NCBI GenBank assembly: GCA_028355015.1
Contig: JAOMRN010000001.1
Span: 372,001 to 436,000, forward strand
Length of the DNA: 64,000 bases
Reading direction: 5' to 3'
Source: MGIIb-O2 sp002494975
GTDB taxonomy: Archaea > Thermoplasmatota > Poseidoniia > Poseidoniales > Thalassarchaeaceae
This document shows, piece after piece, positions 25,868 to 34,194 of this stretch. Under the pieces are notes generated by a model. The model saw nothing but the letters and a program-made list of their open reading frames with translations, ran no database searches and was not told the origin of the DNA. The position numbers and the translations under genes were made by a program. Position 1 is the stretch's first letter, and every line of letters begins with the position of its first letter.

Positions 25868-27607
25868 ATGGATAATCGGAGAGTTGCTCTAGCAGGGGTT
25901 CTTGTTTTCTTTTTATTATCCGCAAGTGTTGCAACAATTTTACTATCTAAGGAAAAGTCAAATTCAATCAATGATAGTATTTCTGTTCTGGACCCGTTAT
26001 TACAAGATGAAGGGCATGACCACAGGAATGCTAGTCAGCATGTGATGTACACAGATAATATCCAACCAGTTTCATTCAATCAGTTAACTGCACCAGGAAA
26101 TGCTGAGATTCAGGTTGCTGAGTCCCCAGATGGCAATACATATGCCTACATTGCTGGATGGTCAGAATTACATATTGTAGATGTTACAAATCCAGAAAAT
26201 ACGACAGTAACTGGGGTATATGTTGATCCAAATACTCAAGTTCTAGATGTCAAATATTTGCAATATAATGGTGATGAATACGTAGTGGTTCAAAATCAAT
26301 TAGTTGACCCAGGGAATGCAGATCCGAATGTTGGAGAATGGGGAGATCCAGTGCAAGTCACGGTAACCTTAATCGATGTCTCAGATAAATCAAATCCAAC
26401 ATATGTAGATGCGTGGTATGATGCAGATCATCCGAGCGGTCCTCATAATTTATACACTCATTTGATCGATGATGAGTGGTATATATTCGTTGCAAATCCT
26501 GATTATGAACAGTGTGATGTAGGTCAAGGTGATGCTTGTGGGGGTATTACTATCGCTCATCTAAACTTCGATGGACCAAGTGATAGTCCTAGGATATTGA
26601 AGGTTGGTGAGGCTGAAGTAAATTGGCAAAATACACTTGGAGGCTGGATATATATTCATGACATGACTGTCCAAACATGGCCAGGTGAAGATCAGCAAGA
26701 TCCTCGTTATGGTCGTACTTACATCTATGGTGCATATTGGGAAGCAGGACTGCGAATATTCGATGTTAGCGACGTCCCACATCCTCAGAACTCTCCTATA
26801 GAATATGCATTTATCGCAGGTGGATGTGCAGCTACATTAGGTACACAATTAACTTGCAACTGGCGTGCACCAGAAGTTGGTCAATGGATGGAATTCGCAG
26901 ATCTAGATGAGGACGGTCAAATTGATTGTGGTTGTACAGGAAATGAAAATGGAGGTCGTGCTTCCTACATTCATTATGCTGAACCAATGGATGATATGGT
27001 CGATGCATCACATCTTGGTTATCCTGAAGGAAAAATGCATTTAACATTCTTAGCAACCGAAGTATTAGAAACCACTGTTGGAACTGGTCTTGGCTATTTA
27101 CTTGATACAACTGATTATGAAATGCTGAATGGTCAAATTACTTTCAAACCAAAAGTAATTCATAGTTGGGAAATTCCATTTGCAGAAGACCATCATATTC
27201 CTGGTGGTGAAGAGTGGCTATTATTCAGTCCTCATAATTCTGATGCTCAAATTTTCGAAACTAACTCTGCAGGATTACCCGACCAAAGTTTAGGTGGGAA
27301 TTGGGATGGTCGAATATATCTCTCAAGTTATCATGCTGGTTTATGGATAATAGATATTGAAACTTTGATGTTAGAAGGAAAAAATTCAGATCTAAATAGA
27401 ACTGAAGTACACTCCGCTTCAACAATAGGATATCACATACCACATGGACAAGATGGGACGCCTCTTTCAAGTTCTTACTATGATTTTGGTTGGACTCCAT
27501 TTATTTGGGCTGCTGAGTACCATAATGGCTACACCTATCTTTCTTGTATCACCACAGGTCTATACATTGTCCAGTTAGATATTGATAAACCGTATCATAC
27601 AAGTTAA
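25868..27607 (+). CDS. LVIVD-repeat (choice-of-anchor-B-like) exported propeller protein
   Basis: About 579 residues. An N-terminal membrane segment (near residues 7-26) serves as signal or anchor. The body has LVIVD-type beta-propeller blades such as SELHIVDVTNPENTTVTGVY, AGLRIFDVSDVPHPQNSP, AGLWIIDIETLMLEG and TGLYIVQLD. Histidines are prominent in DHPSGPHNLYTHL, EDHHIPGGEEWLLFSPHN and SYHAGLW, suggesting metal binding. A calcium-like DLDEDGQIDCGC loop interrupts the centre. The ATG at 25868 follows GAGGTG (25860-25865). It begins a plus-strand run that continues with a second LVIVD protein, a cupredoxin-like protein and two SCO proteins. Function is unknown in this family. Confidence 0.8.
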   Translation: MDNRRVALAGVLVFFLLSASVATILLSKEKSNSINDSISVLDPLLQDEGHDHRNASQHVMYTDNIQPVSFNQLTAPGNAEIQVAESPDGNTYAYIAGWSELHIVDVTNPENTTVTGVYVDPNTQVLDVKYLQYNGDEYVVVQNQLVDPGNADPNVGEWGDPVQVTVTLIDVSDKSNPTYVDAWYDADHPSGPHNLYTHLIDDEWYIFVANPDYEQCDVGQGDACGGITIAHLNFDGPSDSPRILKVGEAEVNWQNTLGGWIYIHDMTVQTWPGEDQQDPRYGRTYIYGAYWEAGLRIFDVSDVPHPQNSPIEYAFIAGGCAATLGTQLTCNWRAPEVGQWMEFADLDEDGQIDCGCTGNENGGRASYIHYAEPMDDMVDASHLGYPEGKMHLTFLATEVLETTVGTGLGYLLDTTDYEMLNGQITFKPKVIHSWEIPFAEDHHIPGGEEWLLFSPHNSDAQIFETNSAGLPDQSLGGNWDGRIYLSSYHAGLWIIDIETLMLEGKNSDLNRTEVHSASTIGYHIPHGQDGTPLSSSYYDFGWTPFIWAAEYHNGYTYLSCITTGLYIVQLDIDKPYHTS

Positions 27608-27680
27608 TTTTTAGAAATCAATTGACCGTAGCATTGACAAGCAATAATATCTTGGAGATATTAGTAGCCGAGGCTTTGTC

Positions 27681-29636
27681 ATGTTCGAGAATTCTAAAAC
27701 CCCTCTTTTTATTATGATTCTATTGATGCTAACTGCACCATTATCTGGATGTCTTTCCATGTTTGATGATGCCAATAGATCTGATGATACCAATACCGAA
27801 TGGATTGATCCAGTAATTGAGATTGAGAATGAAAATCATTCTCATAATGATCTCTTAGCACATGCATTGTCTACTTCGAATTCTCAATTAATTGATTATC
27901 ATAATTTGAATTGCGATGGAAATGTGAAACCTCCCGCAGAGTTAGACAATGTTGCAGGAAGAGCTTGTGATAATGATTACAAAAACGTAGGGCCTACTCC
28001 AGGAGATAACTCAGAGATTTCAATTGAAGGAAATTTCATGGAAGATTGCGAGATTTATGCTGATGGTTCAGGTGGTTGTTATGCATATGTTTCTAGTTAC
28101 AATCAATTTGAAATATTGGATATCAGCAACCCTAACGACATACGTATGCTGTCTACATATTATGCAGAAACTGCAAGAATGATTGATATCAAAGTTACTG
28201 CTGATAATAATTGGGTTCTGGTAAATCATGAATTGACTAATAGTGAACTTGATCCTATTCCTAATGATGATGATGCAAATTCTGGAGCTAACAGGCTTGA
28301 TGTAATATTTGTAGGAGATAAGACAAGTCCGGTCAAGGTAGCAGAATGGAATAACCCTCCTGCAGGATTCCACAATCAAGACTTAGCCGTATACTGTGAT
28401 TGGGATCCCGCTGCAGACCCAACAAATTTCTGGGATGAAGAAGATTGTCATCTTTTCCTTTTTGGTGCTGATCCTTATCCAGAGATGGTTGAAGGCAGTA
28501 GTGGTACATTCTACAAAGGAACTCAAGTATTTTATGTGCCTAGAGGTTTGGAATCATGGTTACCTGTTCAAAATGAGGAACAAGAAAACTCCAGTAGAGA
28601 GATTATTAGATGGGGTGGATATACTCCTGAGCCATATACGACCTGTGGTGGTTCAATTTTCAATCATGACAATGTTTATTTCGTTCATCCAATAACTCAA
28701 CAAAGACTGCTAGCAGTTTCTTATTGGGGTGCTGGTCTAAGACTTGTGGATGTCAGTGAACCTCCTCAAGTAGCGGATCCATTGGGTACTAATTGGCCTC
28801 CTGAAGTTGGCCGATGGATGGGATGTCCTTCTGCGGATGATGGCTGGTATGGTCCAGAAGGCGGAGGTCATGCTAATATGGATGCTAATGAATGGCTTGA
28901 TTCCAATCAAGGAAATGATAACATTCACTATGCTGTACCTAATGATTATTTGATTTGCTCAGGAATAAGTGAATTCGATCCTGTAGAAGATTGGCCATCT
29001 AATTGTGGAACTGGCTTTGAAGACCCAATCTTTGGTATAAACTGGCGACATTACACTTACATTGCTCCTGAATACGGTTCAAATGAGAATCATACGGGAT
29101 ACATTTGGACAATAGACACTACAGATCCTGCATTACCTTTCCTTGTTTCTAAGTGGAAACTTCCTGGTGAAGGAATGAAAGGAAACGGTTCACATCCTCA
29201 ACATTGGATACCTGGTGGATATATTTTCAGTCCACACAATGGAGACACAGGACCATCCGGTCACGTATACTACACACACTATCACGCTGGTGCTTGGGCA
29301 ACCGACCATGGACAAATATGGGATGAAATTGTATGGGAAAATGGACAACCTGAGCCTGAGAGAGGATTCCAAGCTATTAGTCAATTAGCAGAAACTCATA
29401 CAATAGGATATTTCCTTCCAGCTGGACCTCCTTGGATTGATAATGCCTCGGATGTTTTAGGATATGATATGGCAGACTGTTGGGCATCATGTATGATACC
29501 ATTTGATTGGGGCCTACAATACGATCCGAGAGGATTCGTATTTGTTTCTGATATGGTGTCTGGAGTCTATGTAGTTCAGTTCGATGAAGATTATGATCCT
29601 AGATTCGATTATCCACCACTTTGGAGTATTGAGTGA
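27681..29636 (+). CDS. LVIVD-repeat lipoprotein, paralogue of the preceding gene
   Basis: A 651-residue protein with a lipoprotein signal ending in LSGC (C24), so it is probably lipid-anchored on the outer face of the membrane. Blades include NQFEILDISNPNDIRMLSTY, AGLRLVDVSEPPQVADP and SGVYVVQFD. It shares with its neighbour the order IPGG...FSPHNGDTG, HYHAGAW and ETHTIGYFLPAG near the C-terminus (SPHN, YHAG and HTIGYHIPHG-like in the other), which shows that the two are paralogues. Cysteines are frequent and could form disulfides. It lies 73 bases after the first LVIVD gene and 21 bases before the cupredoxin-like gene. Confidence 0.8.
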   Translation: MFENSKTPLFIMILLMLTAPLSGCLSMFDDANRSDDTNTEWIDPVIEIENENHSHNDLLAHALSTSNSQLIDYHNLNCDGNVKPPAELDNVAGRACDNDYKNVGPTPGDNSEISIEGNFMEDCEIYADGSGGCYAYVSSYNQFEILDISNPNDIRMLSTYYAETARMIDIKVTADNNWVLVNHELTNSELDPIPNDDDANSGANRLDVIFVGDKTSPVKVAEWNNPPAGFHNQDLAVYCDWDPAADPTNFWDEEDCHLFLFGADPYPEMVEGSSGTFYKGTQVFYVPRGLESWLPVQNEEQENSSREIIRWGGYTPEPYTTCGGSIFNHDNVYFVHPITQQRLLAVSYWGAGLRLVDVSEPPQVADPLGTNWPPEVGRWMGCPSADDGWYGPEGGGHANMDANEWLDSNQGNDNIHYAVPNDYLICSGISEFDPVEDWPSNCGTGFEDPIFGINWRHYTYIAPEYGSNENHTGYIWTIDTTDPALPFLVSKWKLPGEGMKGNGSHPQHWIPGGYIFSPHNGDTGPSGHVYYTHYHAGAWATDHGQIWDEIVWENGQPEPERGFQAISQLAETHTIGYFLPAGPPWIDNASDVLGYDMADCWASCMIPFDWGLQYDPRGFVFVSDMVSGVYVVQFDEDYDPRFDYPPLWSIE

Positions 29637-29657
29637 AGATTAATAGGGGTTTTTGTG

Positions 29658-30224
29658 ATGAAATATTTGACCGCCTTGGTCCTAGTAATTACAATACTTA
29701 TTGCACCAGTAGCAAATGCACATGGTGCAAATTCATTCCAATTCATTATGCGAAATGGTTCAATTCAGCCCGATGACGTTCAAGTATCTCAGAATGATAG
29801 CCTTGGTTTCAATAACGTAGTAATGGATTTAGAAAGAACTGTTACATTAGAACATCCAGACAATTCTACTCATGATTGGTCTTGTACTGCTTCTCCATAT
29901 AATAGCACGGGAAATGATGACGAGTGTTGGTTATGGCTTGATCCATTAAATTGGTCAGCCGGGGAATATAATGTTCTAGTATTCTCTAATGGTAGCTTAT
30001 GGCAAACAGTGAATATTACAATAGTTTTCGACACTCATAATGAAACGACTCCGTCATTTGTATTACCTGGTGGAGATATTGGGGGAGAAATCATTGAAAA
30101 TAATGAGGTCAATTATTTTCTTTGGATAGGCATAATATTATTCGCCAGCGCGTTTTATTTGAAAACCAGGAAAAGTAATGATGAAATTATAGTTAAAGAT
30201 GATCGAGGTGAATTAAATGATTAG
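29658..30224 (+). CDS. Small exported membrane-anchored cupredoxin-like protein, paralogue of 25208-25813
   Basis: About 188 residues: signal peptide (MKYLTALVLVITILIAPVANA), a beta-rich domain and a C-terminal helix (YFLWIGIILFASAFYL) with a charged tail. The domain shows GSIQPDDVQVSQNDSLGFNN, a histidine in TLEHPD, cysteines in DWSCTAS and DDECWLWLDP, then SAGEYNVLV. The same H...C...C...LDP order is seen in the protein encoded at 25208-25813. The LGF-N and G-x-Y-x-V features suggest a cupredoxin sandwich, but no textbook copper-ligand set can be pointed to. The last eight bases overlap the next gene, a SCO protein, so the two are coupled. Confidence 0.65.
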   Translation: MKYLTALVLVITILIAPVANAHGANSFQFIMRNGSIQPDDVQVSQNDSLGFNNVVMDLERTVTLEHPDNSTHDWSCTASPYNSTGNDDECWLWLDPLNWSAGEYNVLVFSNGSLWQTVNITIVFDTHNETTPSFVLPGGDIGGEIIENNEVNYFLWIGIILFASAFYLKTRKSNDEIIVKDDRGELND

Positions 30225-30939
30225 GTTTGTGTTTACAATTTTGGTATCTATAAGTTTTCTAACTGCTGGTTGTATTGGTTCCGACCAAGAAATTGATATA
30301 TTTTATGGAGAAGATATCAATCCCTACCTGCCTGCTAATGATTTTACTTTAATTGATGAAAATGGTGAAAACTTCACCTTATATGAATTGGAAGGTGACG
30401 TAGTCGTTATCGCTTTTCTTTTCACAAGATGTCCTGACATTTGCCCTGTAGTTAGTGCTAATTTAGCCTATGTAGGTCAAGAATTAGGTGATTTATATGG
30501 TTCAGAAGTCCACATTTTAACTGTGACTGTTGATCCTTGGACTGACAATTCATCAGTACTAAATGCATATTCTGACGCTAGAGGCTTAGATTGGCCTCAT
30601 CTGACTGCTGATTTAGAAGTCATCGAGCCCGTTTGGAGGAACTTTGCAGTTGGTTTGGCTACTTATGACTCAGACTTAGATGGTGATGGTGTAGCCGACG
30701 GATTCGATACATGTGCAAATACTACTGCTAATACATCTGTAGATAATGAAGGCTGCAGTGAGTCACAAAAAGAACCTAGCCAAGTCCAAGCCATGCACCA
30801 TCCACTTAGTTACTGGGTAGACCATACTACTGGTACTATTATCGTCGATAAACAAATGAATCAGCGTGTTTGGTGGGGAGACACTGATTGGAATGCGGAA
30901 CTAGTTCTCGAAGATATAAAATTATTATTAGAAGAGTAG
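30217..30939 (+). CDS. SCO1/SenC-family lipoprotein with a calcium-type insert
   Basis: A 240-residue thioredoxin-fold protein. Lipobox LTAGC (C19) anchors it outside the membrane. The copper site of SCO proteins is present: C72-x3-C76 in TRCPDICPVV and a histidine at 194/195 in MHHPLSYWVD. SCO proteins deliver copper to the CuA centre of cytochrome oxidase or act as thiol reductases. Between the fold's later strands is an insert with DSDLDGDGVADGFDTC, a thrombospondin-3-like calcium loop with extra cysteines, which is unusual for SCO. ATG 30217 overlaps the preceding gene and follows GAGGTGAA (30205-30212). No oxidase gene lies in the window. Confidence 0.88.
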   Translation: MIRFVFTILVSISFLTAGCIGSDQEIDIFYGEDINPYLPANDFTLIDENGENFTLYELEGDVVVIAFLFTRCPDICPVVSANLAYVGQELGDLYGSEVHILTVTVDPWTDNSSVLNAYSDARGLDWPHLTADLEVIEPVWRNFAVGLATYDSDLDGDGVADGFDTCANTTANTSVDNEGCSESQKEPSQVQAMHHPLSYWVDHTTGTIIVDKQMNQRVWWGDTDWNAELVLEDIKLLLEE

Positions 30940-30947
30940 GTGATTCC

Positions 30948-32066
30948 TTGAAGTTTAATCTTTTCATGTGTGGAATTGTTTCGTTCTGTTTACTTTCGTC
31001 AGGATGTATACAATCGAATAATAATATCGAGTTATTCGGTACTGAATATAAAAATCCGCCAGATGCTCCTGATTTTACACTTCTAAATCAAGATGGCGAG
31101 GAGGTCACACTCTCAGATTACAATGGCAAAATAGTAGTTGTTGCTTTCATATACACTTCTTGTCCGGATGTATGCCTTGCTATCTCGTCTAATTTAGCCT
31201 GGATTTATGAAAATCTTGGTGAGTATTCTGATGATGTAGTAATATTGTCGATTACCATTGATCCAGCCAGAGATACAGTAGATAGGTTCTCACAATGGAC
31301 TGATGCGAATGGCTATGAATGGGACCACCTTTCTGCTGAAAGGTCATCCACATTAGTCAACGTTTGGAAAAGTTGGAACATAGTTGTTGATAATGACCAT
31401 ATTAATGCAAGTTCACCTCCTGAAGAAAATATGAATCGTTTTTCAGTGCTTTTCCCAGATAATAGTTCAGTTTCTTTAGATAATCCTTGTCAGAGTATTA
31501 TCGTTAATGAATGTTTTTTGAATGGAACTGATCTAGCGAATTTTGCATTTAATGAAGCTAATATTACGTATAATATGTCCGCTGAAGGTGGTGTTATTGA
31601 TACGTGGAATGCCAATGAAAATTGGTCTTGGAATCTACATTATTGGGATAATGATAATGAATCATGGTCAAATAATATTTCTCAGAACTTAGATGAAATC
31701 CAAGTAAGTATTGGTACACATCTTGCTTGGGTGGCAAGTAATGCCAACTTGACTAACCTCCCTCCTGGAGTTGATTGTAATGGAAATGGTTGGATAATGG
31801 GTTCAGGTTCTAGTGCTCATTGTATGTGTGATGAAGGGTTTGAGAGGCCCGATGGAAATTGGCTAGGTTGTTCACTAATTGGTACTGAGAATACAAATTC
31901 TTCAGAAGCGGACCCACATGCAACGTCTCTAGGTGAATATGGCGTAGGTCATTCCACTGTCACTTTTATTCTAGATAAACAAACAAGAAAGAGAGTTGCT
32001 TGGACAGGTATTAATTGGGATGTTCAAGAATTCTTACTTGATATTCAGGTCCTTTCCTCTGAGTAA
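30948..32066 (+). CDS. Second SCO1/SenC-family lipoprotein with a large insertion
   Basis: About 373 residues starting at a TTG (30948). AGGTGATT at 30937-30944, which overlaps the stop of the first SCO gene, makes this start more convincing than upstream codons, and it gives a clean lipoprotein signal ending SSGC (C20). The CxxxC motif is C72-x3-C76 in SCPDVCLAI, and the SCO histidine is H335 in GVGHSTVTFILDK. Roughly 170 residues are inserted between fold halves, with many asparagines (likely N-glycosylation sites) and an EGF-like cysteine segment (HCMCDEGFERPDGNW). It is a divergent paralogue of the gene before; the two may act on different partners. Confidence 0.85.
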   Translation: MKFNLFMCGIVSFCLLSSGCIQSNNNIELFGTEYKNPPDAPDFTLLNQDGEEVTLSDYNGKIVVVAFIYTSCPDVCLAISSNLAWIYENLGEYSDDVVILSITIDPARDTVDRFSQWTDANGYEWDHLSAERSSTLVNVWKSWNIVVDNDHINASSPPEENMNRFSVLFPDNSSVSLDNPCQSIIVNECFLNGTDLANFAFNEANITYNMSAEGGVIDTWNANENWSWNLHYWDNDNESWSNNISQNLDEIQVSIGTHLAWVASNANLTNLPPGVDCNGNGWIMGSGSSAHCMCDEGFERPDGNWLGCSLIGTENTNSSEADPHATSLGEYGVGHSTVTFILDKQTRKRVAWTGINWDVQEFLLDIQVLSSE

Positions 32067-32115
32067 ATCATTAACGCTATTTATTGCAACTTTTTACAAA
32101 CTTTTACTGATATTG

Positions 32116-32123
32116 TTTAATAG
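32116..32123 (+). promoter_or_regulatory. TATA-like box for the YHYH-protein gene
   Basis: TTTAATAG is centred about 26 bases before the ATG at 32146, as expected for a leaderless archaeal transcript. It lies 50 bases after the second SCO gene, so the YHYH gene probably has its own promoter. Confidence 0.4.
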
Positions 32124-32145
32124 CAATTGCGTCGCACATAATTTC

Positions 32146-34194
32146 ATGCGTGATTCAAAAGATGAGAATGATGGTGCTGCTAGGTCTCTATTCTTAGCGG
32201 CATTAATGATTGGAAGCGTAATGGTGGGTGGATTATTCTATGATTTTGAATCTGAAGGAATTAATCTTGCACCTATCATAGAGAGCGAGATTCCAAATGA
32301 TATTTTAGTAGGGTCATTGGATACTCTAGAGATTTCTTTGGATGACGAAGATATGAGTTCATTAAATATCGAAATGACATTGAATGGAGATTCAGTTAAC
32401 GTTCAACCTAATGCCACAGGGGTATTAATAGTCGATATATCACAAATAGGTGTAGGCAATCATGCATTGAAGATTATAGTGACGGATTCATTAGGTCAAG
32501 AGTCTAGATTGTCCTCGTCGTTTAATATTCATTATCCTTATGAAGACCCTACAGTAATGATAGTAGACAATAATGAGATAGTTCTTGTACGCGGAGATAG
32601 TGCTACAATTAATGGTACTCTGATACACCCTGATTTAGGGACTTGTGATTTAGGTTGGTCTGATAGTGACGTCAATGAATTCAGTTTAAATTTACCATTT
32701 TCAGATCAAGGTGACTTCTCATGGGGGCCATCTGAAATTGAATCAAATATGACGATTTCAATACTGGCTACTTGTGGCACTTGGGAAGACTCTTCAGATT
32801 TAGAAGTGGTATATTTTAATGTGACAGAACCTGTAGAGGGATGTACAGATTCTGAAGCTAATAATTACAATGTCAATGCTACAAAAGATGATGGTAGTTG
32901 TGAATACGATGAAAATCCTGAACCAGAGCCAATCACTGGATGTACTAATGAATCAGCAAATAACTACGATGAAACTGCTACAGAAGATGATGGTAGTTGT
33001 GAATATGATACAAATAGTCCTGAAACAGGGTCTTTGGCTTGGTGGTCCGAGACCTTAATTTGTGATGAAGACCAAATCGCCCCATCTGTAGATGACTATA
33101 CTACTGATGAGGCAGATAATCATGAGTGCCATCTGAGTTTTGTCATTGATGATGGAAATATTACAATCAGTACTAATGGATTACCAAATCATGATTTTGA
33201 ATCGACTCTTGGCTGTTGTGCAAGTGCTCAATCAGATACTTACACCATACCGTTAACACCAGTCGACGATTCAGATTGTAACCCCTCAGTTTCTTCCGAT
33301 GGATGTGTCATGGCGCCAATTAGAGGAACTATTGCTTTCGCAGTCACAGGGGTTGCAATTTATGGCCCTGAGGATGGACCAGGAGGAGATGCAGTGGCTC
33401 TTGAAGAAGGTGCATATGAGCAAGAAGAAGGAGAGCAGCAAGTAGATCTTGGTGTATGTCATGGTCATTCTGGTCCAGGTGGAGTTTACCATTATCATGC
33501 AGATGCTAATTGTATACATTGGCATGGTGAAGAAGGAGAAACAATGTATGACTACAACCTAGATTCTCAAAGGACCTTATCTACACACTCAAGAATAGTA
33601 GGTTTCGCACTTGATGGCTATTCAATATATGGGTATACAGGTTGGAATGATGAAGGTGAAGTAGTTGAAATGACCTCTTCATATCAACTTAAAGATGGAG
33701 CTGATGGTTCTGGAGGGATTAATGATTACGAGTATATTCAAGGCCTTGGAACATTAGATGCTTGTAATGGAATATTCAGTGAAACACCTGATTGGCCAGA
33801 AGGAATATACCATTATCATACTACTATGTTTAATGGAGACGGAGGTATTGGTTTCCCTTATTTCATTAATTGTTATGCTGGTGAATTACCATCCGGAGAT
33901 GATAGTGGGGACAATGACGAAGATCCTTGTGCCGGTCATGGAGAAACTTGGGGTCCTGGAATAGGTCCTCCTCCTGATGGATGTGGCGGTGGTCCACCTG
34001 GTGGTCAGTCATCTGAAGCTGGATTGATTGCTATACCTTGGTCATCCAATCCTCCAAATATTGGATTGATTATAATATCTGTATTAATGATGGCAGTAAT
34101 TTACAGATATTCTAGAGAATCGGCATTCGGCTCAAGCGCTCTAAATCAGGCTGATAAAGTTCGCGAATATCATCTAACTCCAAAACTAGCATAG
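32146..34194 (+). CDS. YHYH-domain exported protein with MSP-like cysteine repeats
   Basis: About 682 residues, anchored by a membrane segment near each end (about 16-35 and 640-660). An Ig-like region (35-225) is followed by two copies of the GCT-x-x-x-A-N-N-Y motif ending DDGSCEY (near residues 233 and 265). The YHYH domain follows, with GGVYHYHADANCIHWHGEE near 447 and GIYHYHTTMFNGDGG near 553, very rich in histidine and likely to bind metal. Then come a Gly/Pro-rich cysteine segment and the C-terminal helix. YHYH proteins have no firm function. The last 83 bases overlap the convergent pheS gene. Start 32146 was chosen from the TATA-like box. Confidence 0.82.
   Translation: MRDSKDENDGAARSLFLAALMIGSVMVGGLFYDFESEGINLAPIIESEIPNDILVGSLDTLEISLDDEDMSSLNIEMTLNGDSVNVQPNATGVLIVDISQIGVGNHALKIIVTDSLGQESRLSSSFNIHYPYEDPTVMIVDNNEIVLVRGDSATINGTLIHPDLGTCDLGWSDSDVNEFSLNLPFSDQGDFSWGPSEIESNMTISILATCGTWEDSSDLEVVYFNVTEPVEGCTDSEANNYNVNATKDDGSCEYDENPEPEPITGCTNESANNYDETATEDDGSCEYDTNSPETGSLAWWSETLICDEDQIAPSVDDYTTDEADNHECHLSFVIDDGNITISTNGLPNHDFESTLGCCASAQSDTYTIPLTPVDDSDCNPSVSSDGCVMAPIRGTIAFAVTGVAIYGPEDGPGGDAVALEEGAYEQEEGEQQVDLGVCHGHSGPGGVYHYHADANCIHWHGEEGETMYDYNLDSQRTLSTHSRIVGFALDGYSIYGYTGWNDEGEVVEMTSSYQLKDGADGSGGINDYEYIQGLGTLDACNGIFSETPDWPEGIYHYHTTMFNGDGGIGFPYFINCYAGELPSGDDSGDNDEDPCAGHGETWGPGIGPPPDGCGGGPPGGQSSEAGLIAIPWSSNPPNIGLIIISVLMMAVIYRYSRESAFGSSALNQADKVREYHLTPKLA

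Noticed and set aside
25208..34194. Reading the cluster as a recent genomic island
   Set aside because: No integrase, transposase, direct repeats or attachment site is seen. tRNA-Ala lies at one side, but no partial tRNA copy was found at the other.
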